Positions 1 to 7,006 of a DNA stretch of 11,019 bases are shown here, one piece after another. Positions within the stretch are counted from its first letter, which is position 1. The number at the start of each line of letters is the position of its first letter. The notes below the pieces were generated by a model. It ran no database searches and was not told where the DNA came from. It saw nothing but the letters and a program-made list of their open reading frames with translations. The translations under genes were made by a program, and so were the position numbers. The DNA is taken from assembly GCA_028823435.1 (NCBI GenBank), contig JAPKBK010000039.1, positions 1 to 11,019 on the forward strand, read 5' to 3'. The stretch is from Flavobacteriales bacterium (GTDB taxonomy: Bacteria > Bacteroidota > Bacteroidia > Flavobacteriales_D > Sanyastnellaceae).

Positions 1-793
1 TACTTTCCTGCCCCGATTCAGTAAGATGATTGTTATATGATTCGAAATGGACTTTTCGAAAGTGTAAAAATTGATCTTGCACTTTCAGCGTATCGCGAAT
101 TGACAAAAGCGCTCCAGCACCATTTTCAAGACTGATGTCCCCGTTGGGATTTGACTTAATGGTGTACGAATGGTATGGCGTATCGTGATGAATGACGGTC
201 ACTTCAGCCAAAGATCTACCTGGAAAATCAAACACACCCGTATATCTCCATTCGTTTATATCCGTGAAAAACCGTGTCGACAGAAAGCCTATTGACCCTT
301 TAAGACTGACCACAAAAGGTTCAGAAGACATTCCGAGACCAGGCGTCTCTAGAACCATATAAGTCCCTGTATGGCTAGGTGTCGATGTTCCCACATACCA
401 CGTCTTAATGGGACTATCTCCCCCCTGATAAATCTCAACTTTTTTTGCTGTTCCTGCAAGATTCCGTATCACAGTTCCTCTCATTTTTTCATTGACAGGT
501 CCCTTTACTTCAATTCTGGCAAAGGTTTTAAGAAGCAAGTCTGTCGCATCTTTACGCGCCAAGAATTCCCCATTCAAAGTCCAAAACCGGGTATCCACAG
601 ACCTCTCTAGCAAAGCCGAGCCACCTTGATTGTCTGCGATAAAAATCTTGTTGACAAGACTCGTATCTGCTATGGAGAAATCAGCTTGGACATTTGAAGA
701 CAGATCTCCTCTGGCATCTTGTGTTTTCCAAATAATTCCAGTGATCGTTGTGACAACGATAAGAACTATGAGTATTCTGAGGTTAGATTTCAT
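1..793 (-). CDS. DUF4340-type membrane-anchored protein, partial (C-terminus beyond the window)
   Basis: The frame is open from an ATG at 793 to the left edge without a stop, giving the first 264 residues. Residues about 5-22 (LRILIVLIVVTTITGIIW) form one hydrophobic segment, so the protein is probably an N-terminally anchored envelope protein with its bulk outside the cytoplasm. The following text (IADTSLVNKIFIAD, LLLKTFARIEVKGPV, KVEIYQGG, KTWYVG, GTYMVLETPG, STRFFTDINEW) resembles Bacteroidota DUF4340-domain proteins as I remember them. The gene lies 44 bases after the GldF-GldG fusion on the same strand and is probably co-transcribed. DUF4340 proteins are known neighbours of GldG-type ABC transporters, which suggests a partner of that transporter, but the biochemical function is unknown. 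No Shine-Dalgarno sequence is visible. The ATG is chosen because the membrane segment follows it at once. Confidence 0.8.
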   Translation of the reverse strand, partial: MKSNLRILIVLIVVTTITGIIWKTQDARGDLSSNVQADFSIADTSLVNKIFIADNQGGSALLERSVDTRFWTLNGEFLARKDATDLLLKTFARIEVKGPVNEKMRGTVIRNLAGTAKKVEIYQGGDSPIKTWYVGTSTPSHTGTYMVLETPGLGMSSEPFVVSLKGSIGFLSTRFFTDINEWRYTGVFDFPGRSLAEVTVIHHDTPYHSYTIKSNPNGDISLENGAGALLSIRDTLKVQDQFLHFRKVHFESYNNHLTESGQES

Positions 794-837
794 TGTTTTG
801 AAATTTCGATCGATATTTTCTTATTGAATGCGAGACA

Positions 838-3303
838 TTATGAACCATATACCCTAGAGCGATGTCTTAAGATGACAAGGCCGGACAGTAAAACAACAAG
901 AAGAGGCAATCCAATGGCGAGAGATTGCCACCCCAGTCGAGAAGACGTAATTCTATCATTGTCGAGCGAGCGAAGTGTAATCGCACGTGATCTCACAGAG
1001 ATGATTGAACTTTCATCTAAAAGATGATTGACAACATTGCGAAGGAACTCTTTGTTGTCGTAAACAACACGCCCAGCATATCTGTCATATCCCAGCGGGT
1101 AAATTTGTGGGCCTTCCTGCGTGAGAATCACCTTGTTCTTTGCGACATCTCCATCTCCAATAACAACCATGGCAGAAGGTTTGCCCTCTGCTCTGAAAGC
1201 AAAGTCTGCATCTCGCAGCAAAGTATCGGGAAGAATATCCGTGAAATGAGATTTAAAAGAACCCTCAATGAGCAAAGCAAATGGGGTGAAAGGCGTATTG
1301 TTAGAATTAAAGTATGAGGGGTCCAAATCAACGATAGAACTAGAAACTCTGACGGGCGCTTTGTATGTCCTTGCAAGAGCTGAGCTTCTCAGTAACACAG
1401 TTTTTTTCAGATCTGCATCAGTAGAAACAGTGTCCAAACCAGAAACAAAATCGAAATGAATGGGGTCTAGGTTTGTTGTGATTGGATGTGAAATACCTTG
1501 TGGGATTGCGATTGGGGAGAAGTACCAGCTGAAAAGCTGCATGCTTCTTTGGTTCCCTTGTGGACCGGCATCAAATGCAATGGGCGCACATTGAGGGTCG
1601 ATCACAAGATTCCTATTTAAACGCACGCCATAATCAAAAAGCTGATGATTCAGGCCGATTGGATTTGCTGTCGCCATCGTAGTCTGGGATGAGCGAAGCG
1701 AATCCAAATCAGTAAGAATAGGGTCAACCATCCACAACATACGACCGCCACCCATGAGGAATTGATCGAGAATAAGTCTGTCTTTGTTAGAGAAAGTAGA
1801 ATCTGGGCCAGCGATGACAACAAGGTCAAATCGGTTTGTCCTATACCTCATCCCTTCCAAGCGCTCGCTGAGTATGTTTATTTTCCCATCTAGACGTATC
1901 CGAGAAACATTGTAATCTTCATCTAATGAATTCATGAAGTCCGCAACTTCCATTTCTGGCAGCTCCCCGTGCCCTTCAATAAAGGCGATGTTTGGCACCT
2001 CATCAAACAACACTCTGCGAAGTGAGGTCGACAATTCATACTCAATAGCGTTGATGGAACCTTGAATCATCTCTTCTGTGGGCTGCGGAGTATCAGACCT
2101 GAAGAACTGGACAGGCACTTCTTTCCCTCCTGAACTGATGAGGGCAGAAGGCCAAACATTTCTAAATGTCTTCCCACCTCCAGTTTCATATCCTATCCGC
2201 GTGAATGAAACACCTTGTTCGAGAAGCTTCTCTTCGTTTTGTCCTTGAGAACGTGGATCATCCGTTTCATAGATATCCACGAATTGAAAGCGAAGGTGGT
2301 TACTTGAAGCTACTGCAAACTCTTCAAGTTTTTCTCTGATAGAATTCTCAAGACGTTTCCATTGGGCTGGAAAATCACCCGTCAGGTAACAGGTGACGAT
2401 GACGTCTCGGCTGTCGGCATTAAGTTCTTCCATAAGCTGAAGAGAACCCTCCGTTAAAGTGTGGCGTTTTTCTGAAGTAAGATCCACAGAAAAATGAGCG
2501 ATGTGCGCCGAAAAAAGAAGCACACAGAAAATCGACATGACCAAAGATAACCTTAGCCCTTCCCTTCCAATCCGTCCTCTTTCAAGCGCGAGAACGAACC
2601 TGGCAAGCTGAAGAAATAAAACGTCAACAAAAATAAAATACGCGATATCTCGGGAGTCAATCAGTCCGCGACTTAAAGAACTATAATGTGATTCAAATCC
2701 CAAATTGACAAAGTAATAATCCCAATGGCCTAAAAGTGCGAAATCGCCTAGGGCAGTGAAGCCGATATAGACAACCGTCGAAAAAATCATTGCAGAAAGA
2801 AAGGCGACAAGTGGTTGAGAGGTGGAGGCTGAAGTGAATATGCCGATCGCCGCTACTGAAGAGCTGAACATAAATAAGCCGATATACGAACCCCAAATAG
2901 CACCCAAGTCCAAGTTCCATTGAGGGCTCCCCAATTCTCCCAACACCCATACAAATCCAAGTGTAGGGAGCAATGCCAGAAAGGTGAGCGCAAGGGCGCC
3001 TATGAATTTGGCAAACACAACTTCACCTTCAAGCAAAGGCCGTGTAAGCAGAAGCTCTAAGGTGCCGCTTCTGCGTTCTTCCGCAAAACTTCGCATCGTA
3101 ATCGCAGGAATGAGAAACAAAAGAACCCAAGGCGCCAAAGTGAAAAAAGGATCCATAGAGGCCACTCCACCAGACAAGATGTTCCAAGGACCGGGAAATA
3201 CCCACAGAAAAAGCCCCATTAACAAAAGAAAAGCTGCGATAACAACATATCCTATTAATGAACTGAAAAAACCACGAATTTCTTTAAAAATCAGAGCCCT
3301 CAT
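838..3303 (-). CDS. gldFG: GldF-GldG fusion: ABC-2 type permease joined to GldG auxiliary domain
   Basis: An 821-residue single chain. Residues 1-240 look like GldF, an ABC-2 permease: MRALIFKEIRGFFSS at the N-terminus, about six hydrophobic segments (roughly 15-36, 52-70, 98-120, 135-157, 165-187, 218-238) and the motif RSFAEERRSGTLELLLTRP (71-89). From about 250 the chain reads as GldG: a membrane segment (250-270), DLTSEKRHTLTEGS, LTGDFPAQWKRLE, IAFIEGHGELPE, DQFLMGGGRMLWMVDP, and a final membrane segment with a basic tail. In Flavobacterium, GldF and GldG are separate proteins that act with the ATPase GldA in gliding; no ATPase gene is in this window. I chose the ATG at 3303 because its ATGA overlaps the upstream stop and the permease homology begins there. 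An in-frame ATG at 3381 would add 26 polar residues inside the upstream gene. Whether the cell glides cannot be told from this gene. Confidence 0.9.
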   Translation of the reverse strand: MRALIFKEIRGFFSSLIGYVVIAAFLLLMGLFLWVFPGPWNILSGGVASMDPFFTLAPWVLLFLIPAITMRSFAEERRSGTLELLLTRPLLEGEVVFAKFIGALALTFLALLPTLGFVWVLGELGSPQWNLDLGAIWGSYIGLFMFSSSVAAIGIFTSASTSQPLVAFLSAMIFSTVVYIGFTALGDFALLGHWDYYFVNLGFESHYSSLSRGLIDSRDIAYFIFVDVLFLQLARFVLALERGRIGREGLRLSLVMSIFCVLLFSAHIAHFSVDLTSEKRHTLTEGSLQLMEELNADSRDVIVTCYLTGDFPAQWKRLENSIREKLEEFAVASSNHLRFQFVDIYETDDPRSQGQNEEKLLEQGVSFTRIGYETGGGKTFRNVWPSALISSGGKEVPVQFFRSDTPQPTEEMIQGSINAIEYELSTSLRRVLFDEVPNIAFIEGHGELPEMEVADFMNSLDEDYNVSRIRLDGKINILSERLEGMRYRTNRFDLVVIAGPDSTFSNKDRLILDQFLMGGGRMLWMVDPILTDLDSLRSSQTTMATANPIGLNHQLFDYGVRLNRNLVIDPQCAPIAFDAGPQGNQRSMQLFSWYFSPIAIPQGISHPITTNLDPIHFDFVSGLDTVSTDADLKKTVLLRSSALARTYKAPVRVSSSIVDLDPSYFNSNNTPFTPFALLIEGSFKSHFTDILPDTLLRDADFAFRAEGKPSAMVVIGDGDVAKNKVILTQEGPQIYPLGYDRYAGRVVYDNKEFLRNVVNHLLDESSIISVRSRAITLRSLDNDRITSSRLGWQSLAIGLPLLVVLLSGLVILRHRSRVYGS

Positions 3304-3608
3304 TGTAGATGCAATTTTGAATGTGAAATGTACGAAATCACTTCTGGAGGTGCAGAAAATAATTGCTTTGTTTCTGGCCAAACTTTACCAAACAACACAG
3401 ACTTTCTATATTTATTTAAACTCCCCTCATTGTCCCACCGACTGATCGTCGTTCTGATATTTGGATTTGAAGCATCTTTGACTAACTCCACAGAAAAACA
3501 TCCAGATTGAGACGAGATTTCGTTGGCGTGTTTGGCAAAAAGAACGTCAAAATCTACTGTCCTAGATTCTGAGAAAGTCATTCTAACAATTCTAATAATG
3601 CTGGTCAT
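3300..3608 (-). CDS. Small ABM-type (dimeric alpha/beta barrel) protein, putative monooxygenase-like
   Basis: A 102-residue protein. The pattern fits the antibiotic biosynthesis monooxygenase (ABM) fold: an initial strand IIRIVRMTF, a helix with FDVLFAKHANEIS, then SGCFSVELVKD, the TTISRWDNEGSLNKYRKSVLFGKVW segment, and a final strand PPEVISYIS. Members of this fold form small dimeric barrels and include quinol monooxygenases and heme-degrading enzymes, but many have no known substrate, and none can be assigned here. The gene starts 9 bases after the DUF62 gene, and its TGA overlaps the ATG of the GldF-GldG fusion (ATGA), so translational coupling to the transporter is likely. There is no signal peptide, so it is probably cytoplasmic. 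The fold is fairly sure; the catalytic role is not. Confidence 0.78.
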   Translation of the reverse strand: MTSIIRIVRMTFSESRTVDFDVLFAKHANEISSQSGCFSVELVKDASNPNIRTTISRWDNEGSLNKYRKSVLFGKVWPETKQLFSAPPEVISYISHSKLHLQ

Positions 3609-3617
3609 TAAATATAA

Positions 3618-4424
3618 TCAATCTGAAAATTCAATTCTAAGTACATCGTCAATCTTTATTCCTAATAAACCAGTCGCTCCTCCGTTTGCAGTGCCAGGAG
3701 CGCCGTGATTTATAGCAATCTCTAAAAAGCCCAAATGATTAAATAGCGCGACAGGTTCACCAATATGAACATCGCTGTAATTGTGACTGATTTTTCTAAT
3801 GTCACTTCTACTTGATCGCATGACGATTACAAATTCCCTTTCAGGACCCACTTCTCGAAAATGTTTCCTTTCAATATCTGTAATACAATTGCCAAAGCCG
3901 TCTATATTAATAACATGACCTGTGAGCACTCGATTTTCAAATGCGGGTTGCAAGATTGATTTCGGAACGGACAACGAAGCAGGACGCCCCAAGAGCTCTG
4001 GAATTCCTCCTCGGGCCAAATGGGCGGCGGCAGGAACGAATATAGCGCGTTCCGGGAACGTTGGATAATCAAAATCAGCCATCATACTGGACACGTCAAA
4101 TACTGCGTCTGGACTTTTTCCGAAAATGAGGTGAAAGACGCCTGTATCTGCGCCTATAAAATACTGCTCCTCAATCCGAACGATGCGATGTGGGCGTTCA
4201 GTGGTAGCCTCAGATTGTACTGCGACAATGTGAATGGTTCCTTTTGGGAAATGAGCCACAGACGAGCGCAGTATTAAAGCGGCATCCACAGAATTAAATT
4301 TTCTAACATCGTGAGACAGGTCAACGACATCAACACCAGGCACAGCAGCAATTAGGGCGCCTCTAAGGATGCCTGCATAGTACCTTTCTGGACCATAATC
4401 AGATGTTAATGTAATTATAGGCAT
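3618..4424 (-). CDS. SAM hydroxide adenosyltransferase (DUF62) family protein with altered catalytic Asp
   Basis: A 268-residue protein of the SAM hydrolase/chlorinase/fluorinase family. Active members hydrolyse S-adenosylmethionine to adenosine and methionine. The N-terminal domain begins ITLTSDYGPERYYAGILRGA (residues 4-23) and continues with VDVVDLSHDV (31-40), FPKGTIHIVAV (59-69), YFIGADTGV (88-96) and FVPAAAHLARGG (129-140). The C-terminal barrel carries the hallmark IDGFGNCITDI (174-184). Archaeal members use an Asp-Arg-His triad. Arg77 and His135 are retained here, but the position of the Asp is Gln70 (VAVQSEATTER). The usual APDNG is GADTG. SAM hydrolysis is therefore doubtful; the protein may bind SAM or adenosine, or have a different activity. 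It is the first gene of the minus-strand operon and is divergent from phoH across 35 bases. There is no signal peptide. Confidence 0.92.
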   Translation of the reverse strand: MPIITLTSDYGPERYYAGILRGALIAAVPGVDVVDLSHDVRKFNSVDAALILRSSVAHFPKGTIHIVAVQSEATTERPHRIVRIEEQYFIGADTGVFHLIFGKSPDAVFDVSSMMADFDYPTFPERAIFVPAAAHLARGGIPELLGRPASLSVPKSILQPAFENRVLTGHVINIDGFGNCITDIERKHFREVGPEREFVIVMRSSRSDIRKISHNYSDVHIGEPVALFNHLGFLEIAINHGAPGTANGGATGLLGIKIDDVLRIEFSD

Positions 4425-4459
4425 GAGACAAAGGTGGTGTACTTATTTTTGTCCTCAAC
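4425..4459. promoter_or_regulatory. Divergent promoter region between the DUF62 operon and phoH
   Basis: These 35 bases separate two divergent operons. On the plus strand, TATTTTTG (4444-4451) matches the Bacteroidota -7 consensus TAnnTTTG exactly and ends 8 bases before the phoH ATG; no clear TTG -33 element is present for it. On the minus strand, CACCTTTG (4436 down to 4429) is a weaker match (T to C at the first position) ending 4 bases before the DUF62 ATG, with a TTG (4458-4456) 19 bases upstream, a normal spacing. The two candidate promoters overlap and face away from each other, so they may compete. Both predict very short leaders. Confidence 0.6.
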
Positions 4460-5404
4460 ATGCATGAGACACTGATTTCGATTGAGGGCTTAGACCCGGT
4501 TGTAATTCTTGGTAACGAGAATGCAAATTTACGCGCGTTACAAAGACTTTCTCCTAAACTTCGCATAGTTTCTCGAGGACACGATCTCCTTGTGAAGGGA
4601 AGCCGTGAAGATGTAGGCAGATTTGAGGAAATAATGAGGATGGTGGTCTGGCATGTTGACCGGTACTCAACACTGACGTTAGACGACCTTGACAGGTTAG
4701 CGAAGTCGAACGAAGACACATTCATGAAGGATGCCGGGGCCGACAATGTGATTGTTCATGGCCCTGCTGGGAATAAGGTGTATGCAAGAACCCCAAATCA
4801 GTATAAACTTGTTGATGCCGTCGCAGAACACGACATGGTATTTGCTGTAGGTCCCGCTGGAACCGGAAAAACATACACCGCTGTCGCGCTTGCTGTAAAA
4901 GCGCTTAAAGAAAAGCGTGTAAAGAAGATAATCTTAACGCGTCCAGCTGTTGAAGCGGGTGAAAATCTCGGCTTTCTCCCTGGGGACATGAAGGAAAAAT
5001 TAGATCCTTACTTACAGCCACTTTACGACGCGCTCACGGACATGATTCCTCCTGAAAAGGTCGCTGAATTCTTGGACAAAGGCGTGATAGAAGTTGCCCC
5101 TCTTGCGTTTATGCGAGGAAGGACTTTAGACAAAGCTTTTGTCATCCTAGATGAAGCACAAAACACGACAATTCCTCAAATAAAAATGTTCTTGACACGT
5201 ATGGGACGGGATGCAAAGTACATTATCACTGGTGACGAAACCCAAGTGGACCTCCCCTACAGACAGAAATCAGGCCTTGTTCATGTTTTAAATATACTCA
5301 AGGATGTCGAAGGTATTTCGACAATTAGACTGACCGGAGTTGATGTGATGAGGCACAGACTTGTACGTGCTGTTATAACCGCTTTTGAAAAAGATGAACA
5401 ATGA
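4460..5404 (+). CDS. phoH: PhoH family ATPase (PhoH/YbeZ-like)
   Basis: A 314-residue protein of the usual length for the chromosomal PhoH/YbeZ group. Residues 1-70 form the small N-terminal domain typical of the family. The P-loop ATPase domain follows, with Walker A GPAGTGKT (131-138), the family block ILTRPAVEAGENLGFLPGDM (158-177), KLDPYLQPLYD (180-190), Walker B FVILDEAQN (227-235), and the sensor-like segment IITGDETQVDLP (255-266). Members bind and hydrolyse ATP; E. coli YbeZ is linked to the RNase YbeY and ribosome/RNA metabolism. The precise role here is unknown, and a link to phosphate starvation should not be assumed from the name. It is the first gene of the plus-strand operon, with a TAnnTTTG box just upstream. 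Its TGA overlaps the purC ATG. There is no signal peptide, so it is cytoplasmic. Confidence 0.95.
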   Translation: MHETLISIEGLDPVVILGNENANLRALQRLSPKLRIVSRGHDLLVKGSREDVGRFEEIMRMVVWHVDRYSTLTLDDLDRLAKSNEDTFMKDAGADNVIVHGPAGNKVYARTPNQYKLVDAVAEHDMVFAVGPAGTGKTYTAVALAVKALKEKRVKKIILTRPAVEAGENLGFLPGDMKEKLDPYLQPLYDALTDMIPPEKVAEFLDKGVIEVAPLAFMRGRTLDKAFVILDEAQNTTIPQIKMFLTRMGRDAKYIITGDETQVDLPYRQKSGLVHVLNILKDVEGISTIRLTGVDVMRHRLVRAVITAFEKDEQ

Positions 5405-6363
5405 TGGATGTGACATCTACCACTCCCATAACGAAGACTGATTTCAATTTCTCAGGCCAAACCTCGGCATACTTCGGAAAGGTCCGTGACATGTACGGCA
5501 TAGGCGACGACCTGATGGTTGCGGTAGTATCTGACCGAATTAGCGCCTTCGATGTCGTAATGCCTCGGGGAATCCCCTTTAAAGGACAGGTTCTTAACGG
5601 TGTCGCTGCTACTTTCTTAGATTCCGTATCAGACATCATCACCACTTGGAAATTGGCCACCCCTGATCCAAATGTAACGATCGGGTATCGGTGCGAGCCC
5701 ATTCGCTTAGAAATGGTCATCAGAGGATATCTTACCGGTCACGCATGGCGCGAATATGCTTTGGGAAAGAGAACGTTGTGTGGCGTAACGATGCCCGAGG
5801 GAATGAAGGAGCACGACCGATTCCCCTCCCCCATTATTACACCTGCAACGAAAGCAGAAGAAGGGCACGACGAAGACATTTCCTCTGCGGACATCCTTTC
5901 TCGAAACATTGTCACTCCTCAGATCTATGCCGAATTAGAACGGGTGACCCATGCACTCTTCGCAAGAGGAACAGAAATGGCATCAGAGAAAGGTCTCATA
6001 CTCGTGGATACAAAATATGAGTTTGGTATGAGAAATGACACACTTGTTCTCATTGATGAGATTCACACACCAGATAGCTCCAGATATTTTTACAAAGAGG
6101 GCTATTTAGATCGCCAAGAAAAAGGCGAGCCCCAGAAACAACTCAGCAAGGAATTTGTTCGAGAATGGCTGATGTCACATGACTTTATGGGACTTGAGAA
6201 TCAAAGCCCACCGGAACTAGACGACGCATTTGTCTCAGTCGTTACCACAAGATATATTGAACTCTACGAGAAAATTACAGGTGACACATTTCATGGCGAA
6301 GAGTCTATTTCACCACTCACTAGAATAGAAAACAACGTTGAAGAATGGCTGTCTAAACGATGA
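5401..6363 (+). CDS. purC: Phosphoribosylaminoimidazole-succinocarboxamide synthase (SAICAR synthetase)
   Basis: A 320-residue enzyme of de novo purine synthesis. It joins CAIR and aspartate with ATP to give SAICAR in the cytoplasm. Visible motifs are GKVRDMY (26-32), VVSDRISAFDVVMP (42-55), LEMVIRGYLTGHAW (103-116), and the PurC signature LVDTKYEFG (201-209), followed by LIDEIHTPDSSRYF (217-230). The length fits the longer PurC form found in Bacteroidota and yeast rather than the roughly 240-residue E. coli form. The start ATG (5401) overlaps the phoH stop as ATGATGG. A second ATG directly follows (5404), so the true start could be one codon later. Its own stop overlaps the next gene's ATG in the same way, so phoH, purC and the TsaC gene are very likely co-transcribed and translationally coupled. 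No PurR-type operator or riboswitch is seen. Confidence 0.97.
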   Translation: MMDVTSTTPITKTDFNFSGQTSAYFGKVRDMYGIGDDLMVAVVSDRISAFDVVMPRGIPFKGQVLNGVAATFLDSVSDIITTWKLATPDPNVTIGYRCEPIRLEMVIRGYLTGHAWREYALGKRTLCGVTMPEGMKEHDRFPSPIITPATKAEEGHDEDISSADILSRNIVTPQIYAELERVTHALFARGTEMASEKGLILVDTKYEFGMRNDTLVLIDEIHTPDSSRYFYKEGYLDRQEKGEPQKQLSKEFVREWLMSHDFMGLENQSPPELDDAFVSVVTTRYIELYEKITGDTFHGEESISPLTRIENNVEEWLSKR

Positions 6364-6953
6364 GTCGCAGAAAGAACAAATCTGCACCGTGGCGAGACGA
6401 TGCAATAGAAGCTGTTAGAAATCTAAGAGCAGGAAATGTCATTGTCCATGCTTCAGATACGGTTTGGGGTATTGCATGCGATTCCACAAACCCCACTGCA
6501 GTGGACAAACTTCGAACGCTGAAAAACAGATCAGAAGCTTCACCCATCCTTATTCTAGTGGCTGAAGAAGGACAAATCGAAAAGCACTTTGCGCATGTAC
6601 CCGATGCCGTTTGGGACCTCTTTGAGCACAACGACAGACCCACCACTGTCGTCATGCCTGGAGGAAAAGGTGTAGACAAAAGCATTCTCGCAGAAGACGG
6701 TTCATTAGGTGTCCGTCTGGTAAGAGACCCTTGGATGGAATTTGTCGCCAATGGACTGGGACGTCCAATCGCAAGTACTTCTGCAAATATATCTGGCTCC
6801 CCTACACCCGCAAATTTCGACGCGATTGATTCTAAGATCCTTGAAGGAGCTGACTTTGTCAGCGCTCACAGACGGTCTGATCGCACTGTAAACACCTCGT
6901 CCTTCATCGTCTCTTTTGATACTGCCGAAAGATTTAAAATTCTTCGGGACTAA
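6360..6953 (+). CDS. tsaC: L-threonylcarbamoyladenylate synthase (TsaC/Sua5/YrdC family)
   Basis: A 197-residue, single-domain YrdC-type protein without the C-terminal Sua5 extension. Active members make threonylcarbamoyl-AMP from threonine, bicarbonate and ATP, the first step of t6A formation at position 37 of ANN-decoding tRNAs. Motifs are AGNVIVHASDTVWGIACDSTNPTAVDKL (24-51), the basic loop LKNR (54-57) followed by SPILIL, LGVRLV (116-121), and the strong signature STSANISG (139-146). The lysine that follows LKxRP in many family members is not present in SEASPI. I do not read this as loss of function, because this loop varies in the family. The start ATG overlaps the purC stop (ATGA). The next gene, cca, also acts on tRNA but has its own probable promoter. 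Confidence 0.93.
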   Translation: MSRRKNKSAPWRDDAIEAVRNLRAGNVIVHASDTVWGIACDSTNPTAVDKLRTLKNRSEASPILILVAEEGQIEKHFAHVPDAVWDLFEHNDRPTTVVMPGGKGVDKSILAEDGSLGVRLVRDPWMEFVANGLGRPIASTSANISGSPTPANFDAIDSKILEGADFVSAHRRSDRTVNTSSFIVSFDTAERFKILRD

Positions 6954-6982
6954 CTCTAGTGAAAATCGAATCTCTAGATTAG
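6950..6982 (+). other. Imperfect inverted repeat (weak hairpin) between tsaC and cca
   Basis: The arms CTAACTCTAG (6950-6959) and CTAGATTAG (6974-6982) can pair over nine base pairs with one bulged C around a 14-base loop. The left arm includes the tsaC stop codon and the right arm touches the TAGCTTTG promoter box. The stem is AT-rich and no T-tract follows, so it is not a classical intrinsic terminator. Confidence 0.3.
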
Positions 6983-6987
6983 CTTTG
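6980..6987 (+). promoter_or_regulatory. Candidate -7 promoter element for cca
   Basis: TAGCTTTG is an exact match to the Bacteroidota -7 consensus TAnnTTTG, 19 bases before the cca GTG in a 53-base gap. No clear TTG -33 element is seen at the expected distance. It suggests that cca can be transcribed apart from the phoH-purC-tsaC operon, with a leader of about 15 bases. Confidence 0.5.
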
Positions 6988-7006
6988 CATCCCATTTGAT
7001 CCAATT

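Noticed and set aside
371..1459. Several plus-strand open frames (371-610, 630-827, 719-1027, 1024-1317, 1268-1459)
   Set aside because: They are antisense to the DUF4340-type gene and the GldG part, overlap each other, and have no family resemblance.
3304..3381. 26-residue N-terminal extension of the GldF-GldG fusion from the ATG at 3381
   Set aside because: It lies within the ABM gene, is polar, and precedes the family-typical start; the ATGA overlap at 3300-3303 supports the shorter form.
2984..3445. Plus-strand open frame of 153 codons
   Set aside because: It lies antisense over the GldF part and the ABM gene, is rich in basic and serine residues, and shows no recognisable domain; it is a shadow of the real genes.
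4399..4746. Minus-strand open frame of 115 codons at the start of phoH
   Set aside because: It is antisense to the well-supported phoH N-terminus and overlaps the start of the DUF62 gene; there is no motif.
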